NCBI RefSeq assembly: GCF_963678635.1
Contig: NC_087062.1
Coordinates: forward strand, 6,996,193-7,060,192
DNA: 64,000 bases
Origin: Symsagittifera roscoffensis
Taxonomy: Eukaryota > Xenacoelomorpha > Acoela > Convolutidae
Direction of reading: 5' to 3'
The translations under genes and the position numbers were made by a program. Shown piece after piece: positions 32,837-45,589 of the stretch (positions within the stretch are counted from its first letter, which is position 1; each line of letters starts with the position of its first letter). Below the pieces are notes generated by a model. That model ran no database searches, had not been told where the DNA came from, and saw only the letters and a list, made by a program, of their open reading frames with translations.

Positions 32837-34167
32837 AAGTGCAATTTTATTTGTAAGTATAAATTTTTGCAGTAATTATACTATACGATGTAGTGAATAG
32901 ATCGATTATTTATGTAATTTATTTCTTTAATTTCTTTAATTTTTTTTAACGAAAAGCATTTTAGCAACTAACTTTTTGATGAAATACGGAGAATGATGAT
33001 AGAATATGGTTGTTGTAGCCCTCCAATTCAAAGAATTAACGATAGAGTAGATAAATTTACGAAAATTATAATTAACCTCTAGTAAACTGTATAATTTTCT
33101 TAAAAGTTTACTCTGAGAAAGATAGAAAAATTATTATACAAAAATATCAGATACAAAAACATTATGATGCAATTTTTTTCTCAATGTAAACTTTTACCGT
33201 GGGAAAGCAATTTACAAATTTGAGTGATAATTTTTTTGAAAGTTTGTAAATTTCAAAGAATTTTTTTAAAGATTAAAGATAAAGTGATAAAAGAGAACTG
33301 AAGTGAATCGTAGCGCAAGAAATATGACAGAATAATTTCACTAGTGGAGGTAAAAACAAGAACTAGATAAAAATATCTGATCTGTCGAAACTTGAAATTT
33401 TTTTCATATTTTATCTTAGTTCCAATGAAAAGCTCATGCAATTTTGATTGGATGTATTTCAATTTTTTATGAAAATTTAAGATTTTAATCTCCCAAGAAA
33501 GTAGTTCACGCTTCATTAACACTGTGGGAAACTGCTAATATGCATCTGTCATATGATTGTGGGATATTTATGTGAAAAAAGATAAAATAAGTCATAAAAT
33601 TAATAAGTATAATTAAGCTGTCATCCGTTCTCCAGATAACCTGGTGAATAAAAGATTAGGTGGTATATAAAAGTAATCAACCGTGAGGAGATGTCAAGAC
33701 TCCCCTGATATCCCGTGGAGCGGAATAATTAACCTGTCAAAGATAATCCCCTCTTGACAGTTTTCCCCAGATAACCGGAGGAAATATAAATAAGATGAAA
33801 TAAATATTTAAAAGATTCTTTCGAGAAAAAAATTATTCTGTGATATATTAGTTTATGTACCCTAGATAGAAAAATTATTATACAAAAATATCAGACACAA
33901 AAAAATTATGATGCTATATTTTTCTCAGTGTAAACTTTTACCGATTTACTATAAATCGAAACTTAATTTTTGTCGAAATTTACCATCTGAAACTTACCAT
34001 CCAATTTGTTTTTCGATTTTGTAATATAAAAGTGTTTTTTCAAGATAAAAATTTATTTGTAAGTGAAACTTAAAAATTTTTCAAAAAATTTTCTGAAACT
34101 TACCATACCGAAGTTTTGTGAGACAAGAGAGCCCTTACATATCGACAAAATCGAGCTCAAAAAATTC
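32837..34167. other. non-coding right arm of element A
   Basis: No ORF with pattern. The inverted counterpart is 46,560-47,815 in the second Polinton. It contains a conserved block at 33,615-33,785 with CAGATAACC motifs and TGTCAAG/CTTGACAG inverted phrases. Repeated CTGAAACTTACCAT units occur toward the terminus (for example 33,988, 34,094, 34,183). Confidence 0.65.
33615..33785. promoter_or_regulatory. conserved non-coding block of the Polinton arm (element A)
   Basis: Matches 47,085-47,245 in reverse orientation far better than the surrounding arm. It contains TTCTCCAGATAACCTGG, a GTGAGGAGATGTCAAGACTCCCC segment, CCCGTGGAGCGGAATAAT, and CTTGACAGTTTTCCCCAGATAACC. Two CAGATAACC copies bracket it, and the arms of CTGTCA/TGACAG can pair. 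Role unknown. Confidence 0.5.
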
Positions 34168-34360
34168 GGGCAGCAAAAATTTTTCTGAAACTTACCATCT
34201 CAAACCTTACCATCTTAATTAGGAAACCTATTCCCTATCTTAGTACATAGGAAATCTATTCCCTATCTTAATACATAGCTTGGAGACCGGATACTATATT
34301 CCCTATCTTAATACATGAGGGTCTTCACATTCCCCCCCATCGCCTCCCTCATATACTACT
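34168..34360. repeat. terminal inverted repeat, right end of element A
   Basis: Inverted match to 21,994-22,188. Three CTATTCCCTATCTTA-type units, a C-run and the outer end CATATACTACT. Confidence 0.85.
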
Positions 34361-34366
34361 CATTTG
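34361..34366. repeat. target-site duplication, right (CATTTG)
   Basis: Identical to the six bases outside the left terminus of element A. Confidence 0.85.
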
Positions 34367-36500
34367 CGTGTGTGAATTATTTTCAGGTTTTTCAAATAAG
34401 GATCTGGTCGTCAGAATTTTAAGAGTTTCAAAATTGAGTGGCTTAAAATTTATTTGAAAAATGTTTTTTAACGCAATTTCCTTTAGGTTGTATGTAAATG
34501 TCTGTTGAAACGTAGCAGTATCAGTAGCAATGAATTGCTTATAGAATTATTCAATGAGAAGTAAATCAAGAAGTATTAATGAAAAAATTCTTTTGCTCAA
34601 TCTTTTTTTGCTTAGTGTTTTTGTGTTCCAGGGTAGCCGGTTAGAAGGCATCGCATACACATTTTGCTATCCTCCAGCGCTAAATAGTTTTCCTTCCATT
34701 AGTACTTTGTTGAAATTGTTTCAATACTAAGAAAATTAAATTCTTGTTTTCTTTCTTTTTTATTTCCTTTTTGTTTCTTCCTTTCTTTCTTCCTTTCTTT
34801 CTTCCTTTCTTTCTTTTTTGCTTTCCTTGTTTTCGTTTCTTCAATTCAAGTTTTCTTTTTTTTTTTCATAAAAGTCAATTAGTTTAGGTTTGTTAGGTTT
34901 TATATATTTGATAACTCGATTTTGAATTAAGTAGCTATTCAATTGCCTATTGAGGAATAACTTTTGCGTCTCTAAAAAATGCAATTATCGCGAAGATGGA
35001 GATGTTTTTCAAATTTATTGAGTTCAAAAATTTTGCAGCACTTTCAAAAATGATTTATGAATTTTAGGTTTCCTTGTGAGCTAAAAAAAGCCACTGATTT
35101 TTTTTTAAACTTATTTAGTTGCATCAGTTAAGTGCCAATGATTTTTTTAAATGTTGATGGAAAACCTTATTTCCTGTCAAAGATGTTTTTTGGAAAAGTT
35201 GCTGAAAGGTTTTGTTACCCTCTTCAAATGTAGTTTCAGACTTCCAACATATCCAGGAACCTTCAAATAATTAGTTTTTTCTTATATGACTACTTTGGTT
35301 GAAAACATCTGCTAATTTTGTTCATCAATCAGATTTTTTGATTTTATCTAGCACACGAAGAGTTAGAAATCACAGAACATATTTAAGAAAGCTCCTAATT
35401 GCTTACATTAGAAGCTTTGATGTTCAGATCACTTCAAATGTGGCATCGATTTAGGAACTACGTATGTCTTTTTTTTTCTTAATTCTGACTGCCAAAAAAC
35501 TCATAGGAGGTCCAGCGGTGAACAATTATAGAGACATTCCAGCCCTGATTTTGATTTTTTGTAAAAAAATTTGTCTCAGTTTCGGTCTGAAGTGGTCTGA
35601 AGTCGATTTGTCTGTAGTCGATTTTTGGTTGTTGGGGTTATTTTTGTTAAATTGTCCAATATACCCCTATCGATACAGTTTTTCGACATCCATACTCCGC
35701 AGACAGATCACCCCATTTTTCAACTTTTCAAAAAGGGGGAAGCAGGAAGTGAGTTGGGAGGCGCGCGCCGAAAAACACAACTAAAAAAGAAGGGTACCGA
35801 GAAGACCGAAAACTTTTCAAACGACACTTTGAAAGCATTTTATCGACGAAAACCTAAATCCGCCCCCTAAGAATTAGCAATCTCAAGAATTTCTTAGAAA
35901 GTTTCCACAAGGCACGTATTAGTTCTTATTTTAAGTCTTTTTACAGGAAAAACTAAAGCGAACATGATCAAACAAAAAAATGACGTTTCATCGCTTCTCA
36001 ATTTTTGAGAGAAATTATTCAAATTGATGGGGTCGATACTTTTTCGCTATGTGCACAACAACCACCAGCTACCCCTGCTTATTTTTTCTTGATTTACTGC
36101 ATTGAAGTGTCTGAGAAATTAAGAAAAAAGCATAACTTTTTATCAAGAAAAGGTGTGAGGTTTCGCGCTTCTACAAAATGAATTATATAGGCCAAATGTT
36201 TTATATTTTTTTATCACTAATGTTTGGAGTTCTGAACCTTTTTGGCCAATTTTTTTATATGTTTTTCTTGTAGTTTTCAAAACTTTCTTTAATTATTCAT
36301 TATGTAACATTCGCCCGCCCGGAAATTCATACCGACGGACAATAAAGCTAGGTCATACAACGACTGGCTAGCGTCTAAACACAGCTTACAAGCTTTTAAC
36401 CGTCTCTTCCCAAGCCAGTTCAATGTGTGGTTCAAGTAAAATTGGGTCGACGAAGTCGTTATAACTTAAAAGCTATCTTCCAAACCGCGCAAATTAGCCT
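34367..36500. other. intergenic DNA with pyrimidine microsatellite
   Basis: No gene recognised. At 34,744-34,830 there is a (TTCC/TTTC)n pyrimidine-rich microsatellite. Short ORFs at 35,464-35,870 have no recognisable pattern. Confidence 0.55.
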
Positions 36501-38610
36501 ACGTATATGCAAAAGTGGTGAGCTCATGGTTGGTTTTCAGTTTTCCCAGACCACGAGGTCACTCCTAAACATAGGGCTACTACTTATATTTTGATATTAC
36601 TATTGTTTTTGTTCAGTAGACAAAGTCATCATATCCATCGGAGATGGATCAACCCTTTTCCTCATCTCTTCTCTTACTCTGAAAAGGAATTTGGTGTTAA
36701 CTTATTTCAATTCAGGGTATTCCCGGAAGCTAAAGTTGTCGAAAAGTTTGTTTACAGTTCTTCTCCGATACCCCTCCTGTTTACTTGATCCGGGTAAAGA
36801 GATGTCTTCTTCACTACCAAGAAGGGTTGCAAACTCTCCCTTTAGCCCTCCTGATTCTCGGGAATTGGTCTGCAACGATTGTAGCTGCACAAAAATTACA
36901 ACCCGGAGCAATCTTCTTAAAGTACTGTCGACTATAATTTCAATCTTCTTCTATCTTGGTCGTACGTCTTTTTTTTATGCGCAAAAATTGTCCGTCTGAT
37001 TTTTGCCCTTTTCAGTTGTCGCGAAAATAAAACTCGTTAGGTGTCATGTACGCCCAATTCGAAAAGCTTTTAAAAAAAGTTACGTCCCCTAAATTGACCC
37101 CTCCGTGTCCGTTCATTTTGAAGATGAACACTGCTTATTGTCAAAAAAGTCAATTTTCCCACCGTACGGCTTTAATAAAATTTCATTGATGACATCAATG
37201 ACATGCTTTGTTCGAAATCATTCCGGTCGAATGGCACATACTCCCCGGTTAACCCATTCAATATCTTCATTGAATATCGAATAACCCATCAGAAAGGCTC
37301 AGTGCCATCGAACAGAATTTATAAAGTGCATCAATAAATATTTATCCACATCATATTGACTCACTACGTGCTATAAATAGAATCATACTACATCATTGTA
37401 GCCCTCTAACATTTTCACTAACTTGCACTCTGATGATATAACCTATAATAAAATGTGACTTTTAGCGTCATCGTCTCAATCTAAAACTTTTTCGCCTGGG
37501 TTCAAAAAGTGTTGGGACGCAAGAAAGTCCTCCCAACCAATAAACTAAAATTTTCTACATTGTTTTTTCCCTTCGCAAACCTTAGTTGTTAACAATACCT
37601 GAAAAAAATTTGAGAAACTCGGGGTTTAGAAGGATCAATGAAATAACCCAAGTCTTTCATATCACCACAAAGTAAACAGTCCTTTTATTTGATTAAAAAC
37701 AATCATGCAGGCTGGATTACTTTAATTATATTCTCCACTGAAGCCTTTCTCAATCATAAAAAGGCGTCTTTACAAACACCAAAGAAAATCACAATGCAAA
37801 CTTCTAAATGCAGCACTATTAAACTAAAATTAACAGAAATTTTTTCTTTCATTAACTTTCAGTTTCAAGCGTTGTCAGCTTGGCTGCTCATCTGAGTTTT
37901 CTTACAAGAACATTTTAGAGTGTTAAGTTCCTCCCCTTTGCTACTTCTTTGTTCATCTCTATCTTTTAGTTTTCATCGTTTAGAAGTTCTAAAGTTACAT
38001 TAGTGCATCTATTGAACCAAACATCCTGGAGAATCCTTGTACAGTCACTAGATTCACTTCAGTTCCTCCATGACAACCTGCGATTAATTCAGTTTCCGTT
38101 TTTTTTCATCACTATGTTCCAAAACAATATCATCAGTTGCTTATGCTGTCTCGCAAGTGTTTTTACGCAATCAAGTCCTCCGCACATAAGACCTTCCTGT
38201 CCACAGACTTTCACCAGACAGTTACCAGGTCCGACCCAGTCTTCCGGTCCCCAGCAAGGCAACTCCACATTCTTCTCTCGGTTGCTCCTAGAAACTGCAG
38301 TCACAGATTGTAGAGGGTATTGAAATCGCGCAGATTGCAATCCGCATTGAGTTCCCTTTGTATATCTTGTGTGGCCCGCAGTTTTTATCGGCCTTTCGAC
38401 TTAGGCACCATGATGGCTTCCCTTATTCCCACGCTACCATCAAACGAGGTCAGTATTTCATCTTCAGAATCCCAATCCAAACTCGACTCTGTTTTCAAAT
38501 TTCGGCACTGAAGGTGCAGTCACCTTTTCTTCCAATGCAAATCCTAACTTAATTTGCGGACTGACAATACTTTTTACTTTTTATCGTTGATATTCTTGAA
38601 AACCAGAATC

Positions 38611-40022
38611 TTAGCAACACTGCTTATTCTTAATCGAAATAGCAATCATGTATGTCTTTTTTGAGGAAAGGATTGTACGCCATTCCATCAATTCCTGACA
38701 AATAGTGGTTTGACTCCTTTCTGATTGGTCCACAGTACTTGTATGGGTTTCAGAAGTGTCTTCATTGCTTTTTCGTGAATTTAAGCTCCTTGTTAGAAGT
38801 CTTCGGATTTCATCGATCTTTCTTAGAAGTTCTAGCCCTACAGTTTCTTTCAAACTCATTCTCAGTGGCTTGCTTTGATGAATATCCATTAGCTTATAAG
38901 AGCATGGTTTTTGCCAGCTCACTGCCTTCTCTCAGCATTTTTGTGCAGATGTCGACACCTGTACTAACAAGAAACCAGCGAAACAGAGAGCATGTTTCCG
39001 TTTCGCACACGCTACTGCTGCTCCTTCACAAATCATCAGGTCTCATAGTTGCGTCATCAAAAGCACCTTCCCTTCCTGCGATCTTTTTCTTTATTTCGAA
39101 TCGTACTCTCCCATCGTCAGTTCCGTCATACACCAAGCAAGTCTGAGTTGCAGCTCAGTTCTGGGGTTCGGTATCGCTATCAGAGCGTGTATTTTCTTGG
39201 TTTTCTTCTTTTAAATGGTGTTGTAATACTGCGCCCCACGGTAAAGTCACAAGTTGATCCACTGTTTCCGTGTGTATTTTTGAAGAGGCGAGCGTTCCAT
39301 AAACCTTCTGCTTCATCGTCGTGCCCTTAATTGTTTCTTTCAAACAACACTCCATAGCATTCCATAGTCAATCGAATATGTTCAACCAGAGTTAGCTATC
39401 CTACGACGCCTCCCTTTCCGTGTTTCATGCTTGAAGCCTTGAAATCCCTGAGGATTTTCTCACAACATTGGCTGAGTGTCTATCGTCGCTCCAGTAAGTA
39501 TGCGGTCACTCCTTTTGGTTTTGTAACTGGCTGATTTCAATCCTGCCATGAGGATGTGTGGCACCTTCGCTACGTCTGTCATCATTTCCGACGTGCCTGG
39601 CAATCTGTCATCGCCTTGCCCCATATCAACGGCATCTTGTACTCGTTTTCTGTAGCTGAGTTGGCAGTTATCGCTGGAGGTTCAGAGTCCACCTTCGCTT
39701 TTCCAGATTTTCTCAACATAAATTCGCTACCCAACTTCATTTTCATATCGTTGATCTTTTCAATCACCACTGTTGATCGCATTGTCCCTTTCCTCGCTCT
39801 GGTCAGATACACCAGTTCATCGTTGCTTTCTCGATGCGTCATCCTGATAGGACAGTTTGTATCACTTTCATCGGTAGCTGAACTAATGAGCAACTCACTC
39901 ATTCTTACTTCACACTCATCCAATTTGCCAAGAACTTCCTCCATCAACATGGAGTGGGTCCCGTAGCACTGTACTACCGTCCAGACCTCCTCCATAAAGC
40001 AACTCTGTCCATACCACAGCAT
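38611..40022 (-). pseudogene. retroelement ORF fragments, unrecognised
   Basis: Open pieces at 38,611-38,922 and 39,582-40,022 have coding-like amino acid composition (for example EEVLGKLDECEVRMSELL and VVIEKINDMKMKLGSEF), but no domain I recognise. They continue the same strand and GC content as the gag-like pieces to the right. They could belong to a polyprotein downstream of gag. Confidence 0.35.
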
Positions 40023-40427
40023 GTCCTATTCTCATGATTTCGGTGTTGAACTTCCCACTCTTCTTCCGATAGGGTTCCCAGGAAAGATACTTGGGCTGCG
40101 CATTCTGTTTTTCTCTTACGAAGAGATTCCCTCAAAAGCTTCTTCGTCATGATTTTCTCAATTACGCCAGGAGAGCTGTTCTCCGGCAAGCTATGAGCTG
40201 TTTCCGTTTCATCTCCATCTGGGAAATTGAAGTCCAGCCTTGACGCTCCACCTACACAGGATTTGACATCATCGTTTCCCGCTGGTCAGGATCCTGTTTC
40301 CTGGTCAGTACCTTCTTGCAACCTCTTCGCAGCCGAAGGCTGCCAGAGCAGGTCTGGTCAGCAGCTTCCCAGTCGTCGCCAACTTCTGAAAATCTGCCTT
40401 CCCTCTCATGATAGTTTGCGCCAGGTC

Positions 40428-42355
40428 TTACTTGGCCCACTCTTCTTCGAACCGTTCAGGTTTAGGAGTCGCGACGATACTCATCCGTCTCCTTGTCGAT
40501 TCATTTACGTACACGAAATGCGTATACTGCAGCACGGCAGCGTTTCTGCCTACAAACTGCGTATATTGCAGCACGGAAGCGTTTCTGCCTACAAAGAAAC
40601 GCTTCGACTCCGAGATTTTTGCCATTGTTATCTCGTTGGTTTCAATTGCCTTCAGTCTGGTCTTATATACTACGGAGTTTGCTCCGAGCAACAGCCAACG
40701 GATTAGGGAAAATGATGGTTTTTCTTCAGGTAGTCTCTTGCATTCATCCCAGTCCTCCATTTTTTCCCTCACTTTCTGGTACGAGGCTAGCAATCGAGGA
40801 ATCCTTGTTATCTCAACATTCGTCTTATTGTAAGGTCGTAGATTCGAGAGCTTTGAGAATACTTGAAGGTGCCCCTGTCCACTTGACCCATTCGATCGCA
40901 AAAAATGTTATTGAAGTTCACGGGTCGGGCTCTGCTATTTAATCAAACCTGAGATCTTTGCTCAGTGCTTCACGCAGTTCATCCTGTCCACACCAATTGA
41001 GTTTACTCAAGTCCACTACTGAAAGGAGGTTCAGGTAGAGCATCGACCTCCTGTAAAATTCTATTTTCGGACCCGGGAATGCGAACGTCACGGCAGGACC
41101 ATATATCACCATCACGAACTCGCGGACACCTCTAATTGAAACTAGGGGATCTGTTCTCATAGCTAGGCACAAGTCGGTGTGCAAGGTCATGCCTCCCACA
41201 TAACGTCGCACATTTTTTCCCCTCTCAATCGTCTTAATTTCTCCTGTGCCAAAACAATTTTGCTGCACCGGGTATTGAGTTAGGGTGAGCCGCAAGTCTC
41301 GCAGCTTAGTCCAAGAGGCTGTGGCCGTTTTCATATCAAATTTCTCTACGTTCTCCCTCATTTGTTCGAGATAACGTTTTACGGTTATCAGCTCTTCTAA
41401 TCTTCAATACGTTATGGCAATCAATGTCAAAAGTCCATCCAGGCGGAGGTTCTGTATGCCTTCTGCCACTAGCCCAGCAGATCCCTTTCTGAAATTCTCT
41501 GATCCGAACGTCACAAAAAGTCCTAAAATCATCACCATTGACAATTTTGTAACTGCTTTGAAAAATTCCCGTATCAGTTAGCGAGAAAGTCCAGGGTAAA
41601 TGTTCGCCAGGAAGGACGCGGTCCATCCTGCTCCCAACCCGTCCAACGTTCTCACTTAACCTTTTTCTCCTCGCACGTATTCAGTCCAAATTGCATCAAG
41701 TGTCGTTTGGTTCATCCTGGCCACCAATTCAATTGATTTCTCTCCTTTGTTTTCCGCCAGGTTTAATTCGTTCACGATGTAAGCATCAATTTTTGCAGTC
41801 TTCGGTGGACCTCCTCAAAAAGCGTCCATGCCCAATACTGCTACTCGAGGAGTCAAGTGCGGCCACTTGTTCGCCTCCGGTTTTGTTCTCAAAAACTTAG
41901 CCTCCAGGTGAGGTTTCGTTTCTTTGGCGCTCTGTCTCTTCTTTTCTTTCTCCTTGACTTCCATTCCTCGGAACCACAGGTCATTGGACATATTAGCTAT
42001 CAATTGGTGATCGACATCAATTGCTGGTTTTATCTTCAATTGTATGCTGAAATTAGACAGCTCAAATCCCAACACTTCGTCCAATACTAGCATGTGTAAC
42101 GAGTCTTTTTTTAGTCCTTTCATGGCATTCGAGATATCTGAGTGCTGGCAATTCTGATCGGAGTGGTCTCAGAATTCTTGCTTCCACTTCCCGATTTGGG
42201 GCAGGTATTTTCACATCATAGTTTCCTTCTAAGAGGAGCCTGAGTTTTGCATACACAACTTTTAACCCGCCCGGGAGATGCTCATATCCCGGGGACAATA
42301 CAAAAACTGATTTCATGGTTATTTTCTGGAATCCGCTTTCTTTCAGAGCATCCAT
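40428..42355 (-). pseudogene. gag-like polyprotein fragments of the retroelement
   Basis: Consecutive minus-strand open pieces (42,062-42,355, 41,815-42,123, 41,336-41,626, 40,939-41,361, 40,428-40,901) in shifting frames. Composition is typical of coding sequence and the pieces follow the SGNH-like ORF directly. One piece holds a 13-residue in-frame duplication (FVGRNASVLQYTQ followed by FVGRNAAVLQYTH). No nucleocapsid knuckle was seen. Confidence 0.4.
40519..40596. repeat. 39-bp tandem duplication in a gag-like ORF
   Basis: Two adjacent units start TGCGTATA(C/T)TGCAGCACGG and end TTTCTGCCTACAAA. They differ at about three positions. The length is a multiple of three, so the frame is kept. 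Confidence 0.7.
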
Positions 42356-42519
42356 TATCTCAGGAGACCTCTGCTATGCAAATGCTGGCTTATGCCGGCA
42401 AAAACAAACGTTTTTGGTTTTGTTTCTGTCCGTCGTTGAACCCCAATAACCATGTCGAATAGCTTCTGTGTCGAATAGTTTGACATCTAACTCGTCCAAC
42501 CGCTCCTGGAACCCACGAT

Positions 42520-43074
42520 TCATCCAGGTTTGCTCTTGAGGTTGTCAAAGTGGATCCCATTGGTATTGAATATGGCCTGATCCCGAGTTCTGCACTCAGA
42601 TTCTAGGTCCATCAGAATCATTCGTCCTGCATTGCGACTCTTCAGATTATGCTCTATGTTGTTCCACCTCACGACTCTCTCATTTTGTCTTCGTTTTGTA
42701 GCTAGCTGTGTTTTCACATTAATTGATACCATATCTGAAATTCTAGACACGTTATTAGTGCCTATCAAAATCGTCACTTTTACAATTTCGCCAGGGTTCA
42801 TCAACTCGACCATTTGATACACCTGGGCTACTGTTGCACATCCGAATGCCATCACCGTTTTGATCCGTGAGGTTCTCAAAATCTGTAACACTCTCACAAG
42901 GCTGCCACCCAATATCAAATGCGATGTGCCAAGAATTGGCGGTTGCATGTGTATGACTGGACTCCAAATTGATCCATTGAAGCATGCTCGCGAATCCGTG
43001 TCGATGACTCTCGTCAAGCTATTTTTTATCTGTTTTTTTTTCTCTACGTCCAGTACTCGTGACATTTTCTTCAC
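42520..43074 (-). CDS. SGNH-hydrolase-like ORF of the retroelement
   Basis: A 184-codon open frame. The segment MNPGEIVKVTILIGTNNVSR has the GTNN-type block III of SGNH/GDSL hydrolases. A later TNGIHFDNL resembles block V (DxxH), with N for D. The block I serine is less clear: LGTSHLILGGSLVRVL has GGS where GDS is expected. The fold assignment is moderate and catalysis doubtful. It lies between a coiled-coil ORF and gag-like pieces, so it probably belongs to the retroelement gag region. Confidence 0.5.
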   Translation of the reverse strand: MKKMSRVLDVEKKKQIKNSLTRVIDTDSRACFNGSIWSPVIHMQPPILGTSHLILGGSLVRVLQILRTSRIKTVMAFGCATVAQVYQMVELMNPGEIVKVTILIGTNNVSRISDMVSINVKTQLATKRRQNERVVRWNNIEHNLKSRNAGRMILMDLESECRTRDQAIFNTNGIHFDNLKSKPG

Positions 43075-43087
43075 CTCCCTGATGTTT

Positions 43088-43593
43088 CTAGTGGAAGTTT
43101 TTTTCTGACTCTGTTATTGTAGCAGCTTCAGTTCCTACTTTCTTAATCACTTCCGAGGAGAGCTCTACTCTTCCGGTGTCATCAATTGTTCCAGAGGGTG
43201 CATTCACACCGGAACCTGGCACATTCCTGTTGGCCATAAGTCGACCAGCGGCTTTCACCAGCTGCCTCATCGATCTCGCAAAAACTGGATTGCCCAGGAT
43301 GTTGCTTGCGTCCGCGATTGTTACTCTACCGGTCTTTGTTGACACTTAGACTTCGGTCGTTCGAATCAGCTCTCTAGGTGTCAGGAGCTCCATTGGCGAT
43401 TGCCCACGGGGAACGTTCTCGCAGCTAACGGTCGTTCCACTTTTGCCTCGCCCATTTGTTCTGATTGCTCTTTAAACTCCTTCCTTAAGCGTTTTATCCC
43501 TTCTCCTTGCTTCTTGTTGCAGTCGTTGAACAGTCTCATCCACAATTCTCTATCTTCATGAGTTCTCGTCAAGGTTTTTCTCACTCGGTACAA
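43088..43593 (-). pseudogene. coiled-coil gag-like ORFs
   Basis: The piece at 43,381-43,593 (ELWMRLFNDCNKKQGEGIKR and onward) is strongly charged and helical, as in a coiled coil. The piece at 43,088-43,345 is a Ser/Thr/Gly-rich linker region. Frames differ, so the ORF is broken. The position upstream of the SGNH-like ORF suggests the N-terminal part of the same polyprotein. Confidence 0.4.
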
Positions 43594-43749
43594 CTCGTCT
43601 CTCGTCTCGTTTAGTTTTTCTATTGTCTTCTATTCTCGTTTGTACTTCTTCTTCCACTTTGGCGCTCTTACCAGGCACTGCATCTTTCAACTGTGAGCTA
43701 GACGAGGCAACCTCGCTGCTCAATTTTTTTTGGTAAAAAGCTGGAAAAC

Positions 43750-45589
43750 TTGATGCCTACTCCGCAAGCTGGGCCTAGGCCTGGTTGGGAGAGGCATCTC
43801 TCCAGGCTGGTACGTTCTCGTGGTACTCAACCCAGGTTCGTGCGCTGGGTCGCTTCCAGAGAACGCTCCCTATCTCATGACCCGCAGGCTTGGGCGGTGC
43901 AACACTCCCCGTTCGCATCAAGCTTCAATCAGCAAGACTTCCCTGGGGCGGTCTCCACTGTTGTCATGCCCAAGGATGTTCGTCAGAGCAGCCGTCAACC
44001 TGACTAACTCTGGCTCATCCTAGGCGTATTCTCCTTCCAGTAGCCGTTAAAGGAGCTCGTCTATGACTGGCCCTACGTAGGCCTCGGCCAAATGCATTAA
44101 TTCATTAAGGTTGTCCGTGATTCATTTCGTTCGGTTAACTGATTTTGATAAATTGATTCGCGAAAGGTTGAAATTTAGAAATTAATTTCGATCAATCAGG
44201 CACTATAAACGAAAACATGACTATCAACTCTGTCACTATTGCTTCAAATTCACATAAAAATGTTTATATAATCTAAAATCTTGGAAGTTGTTATAAGAGT
44301 GAACAGTGCTGGAATTGCTGTTTGAGCAGTCGTGGTCACGAACCCTTCCAAGACCATAAGCCTATTATCAGAATCAGAACACAACTTACACTCAACCTAT
44401 TCTCAACATCTCCTTAAACATTTTATCTTATGTAGATAAACTTCTATGCAGTCGTCCTCTGTTTGGGGTCTTCTCAGGGACAAAACCAAATTTTCTGGGT
44501 CCACGTGTTGCTTTTCCGTTGCCCTCGTCAAAAAAAGCATAGATACTTCCTTGGTAATATGGGAGCCACCAGTGGTAAAGCTGTTACAGCCCCTACTCCT
44601 AGTCTTTGCTTCAATAAAAACTCTATACACTTGTTATATTGCCTGAAATCGGCTGCTAAGGCTGTTTTAAGAATCATATCCACGGAGATAGCTATAGGAC
44701 ATGTCCTATCCGGCAGTATAAAATCGCAATATGTCAAAATTATACTACTAGAGTATTCACTCGGCAAGTTAATATATGACTCTATTACTCTGCCTATATC
44801 TGGTTTCTCAGGTTTCATAGCGGATAGTTGAGGTTGGATACAGGAATGAAAAATGGCCCTTTCTGGGCTGCCCAGGAAGGATAACTTTTGTCATTCTTTT
44901 GTACTTTTTGCTCTCACAAATGACTGCTGTTGTTCGTAGTGAAACTCTTTTGGTTTCGACCGATCGTCAAGCCATTCGTTGTCCTATTCGACGTCAACGT
45001 CTACTTCCTGTATAGCAATTATCTCATCCAGACCCACTAGATCATCAGGTCTATCCTGTCCACTACGAAGTCGTCCCGTAAGGATTATAATTTTTCGCAG
45101 GTCTTTCCAACCACTTTGTCGCGTCTCCATCGAAAAAGGTAGATCCGGTTCGATGTTCCTGGGAATCTCTATCTGCTCGGGGTTTTTCCAGTCCTCTTAT
45201 GCATAGGGTAAATTTAAAAACCCGCCTCAATTGTTTTATTAGGATCGAGGTCCAACGGCGGACTCGTTCCTTCTTCCAGTACCACATTCCCATCGTTTTT
45301 TTCCATAGTGCCATTTTCATTGACTTCGCACGCAGGGTCCATCATCAAGTAAACACCCTCCTCCATGTCTTCTGTTATACATCAGTCTTCAGTGGGTGGA
45401 TTATGTGGTTTGATTTTCTCAAAGTGTGCAGCTCGGCCCGTGCTCATACTATGAAAACGTCCCTATTGATCTACCTCATTTCTCATAAATGGCCTCTTTC
45501 TTAAAACTGTTTGGTAGGATTACGGTCTGAAAAACCCACACGTAGTCTCCTACTGAGTAAGTTTATGCTCCAGCTGCTTTACCGCCAAG
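43750..45589 (-). other. retroelement 3' region, possible LTR plus linker
   Basis: Contains minus-strand fragments rich in Lys, Arg and acidic residues (45,063-45,320) that follow the integrase, and an unrecognised 96-codon ORF at 44,528-44,818. A stretch without coding pattern at about 44,030-44,400 is where an LTR would be expected. No terminal TG...CA pair could be confirmed. Confidence 0.3.

Larger units (their letters stand above)
21994..34360 (+). mobile_element. Polinton/Maverick element A (complete ends, decayed genes)
   Basis: A 12,367-base element with termini AGTAGTAAATATG (left) and CATATACTACT (right), terminal inverted repeats of about 195 bases, and an identical 6-base CATTTG on both sides (21,988-21,993 and 34,361-34,366). 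It encodes an internally deleted polymerase on the minus strand, then a rightward block of virion and integration genes. Polintons are self-synthesising transposons related to adintoviruses. Six-base target duplications and this gene set define the group. All major genes here have stops or frameshifts. Confidence 0.9.

Noticed and set aside
39556-39966. Plus-strand ORFs in the retroelement region
   Set aside because: They mirror minus-strand pieces with better coding composition and consistent neighbours.
42632-43108. Plus-strand ORFs over the SGNH-like gene
   Set aside because: Antisense shadows; the minus strand has the recognisable motifs.
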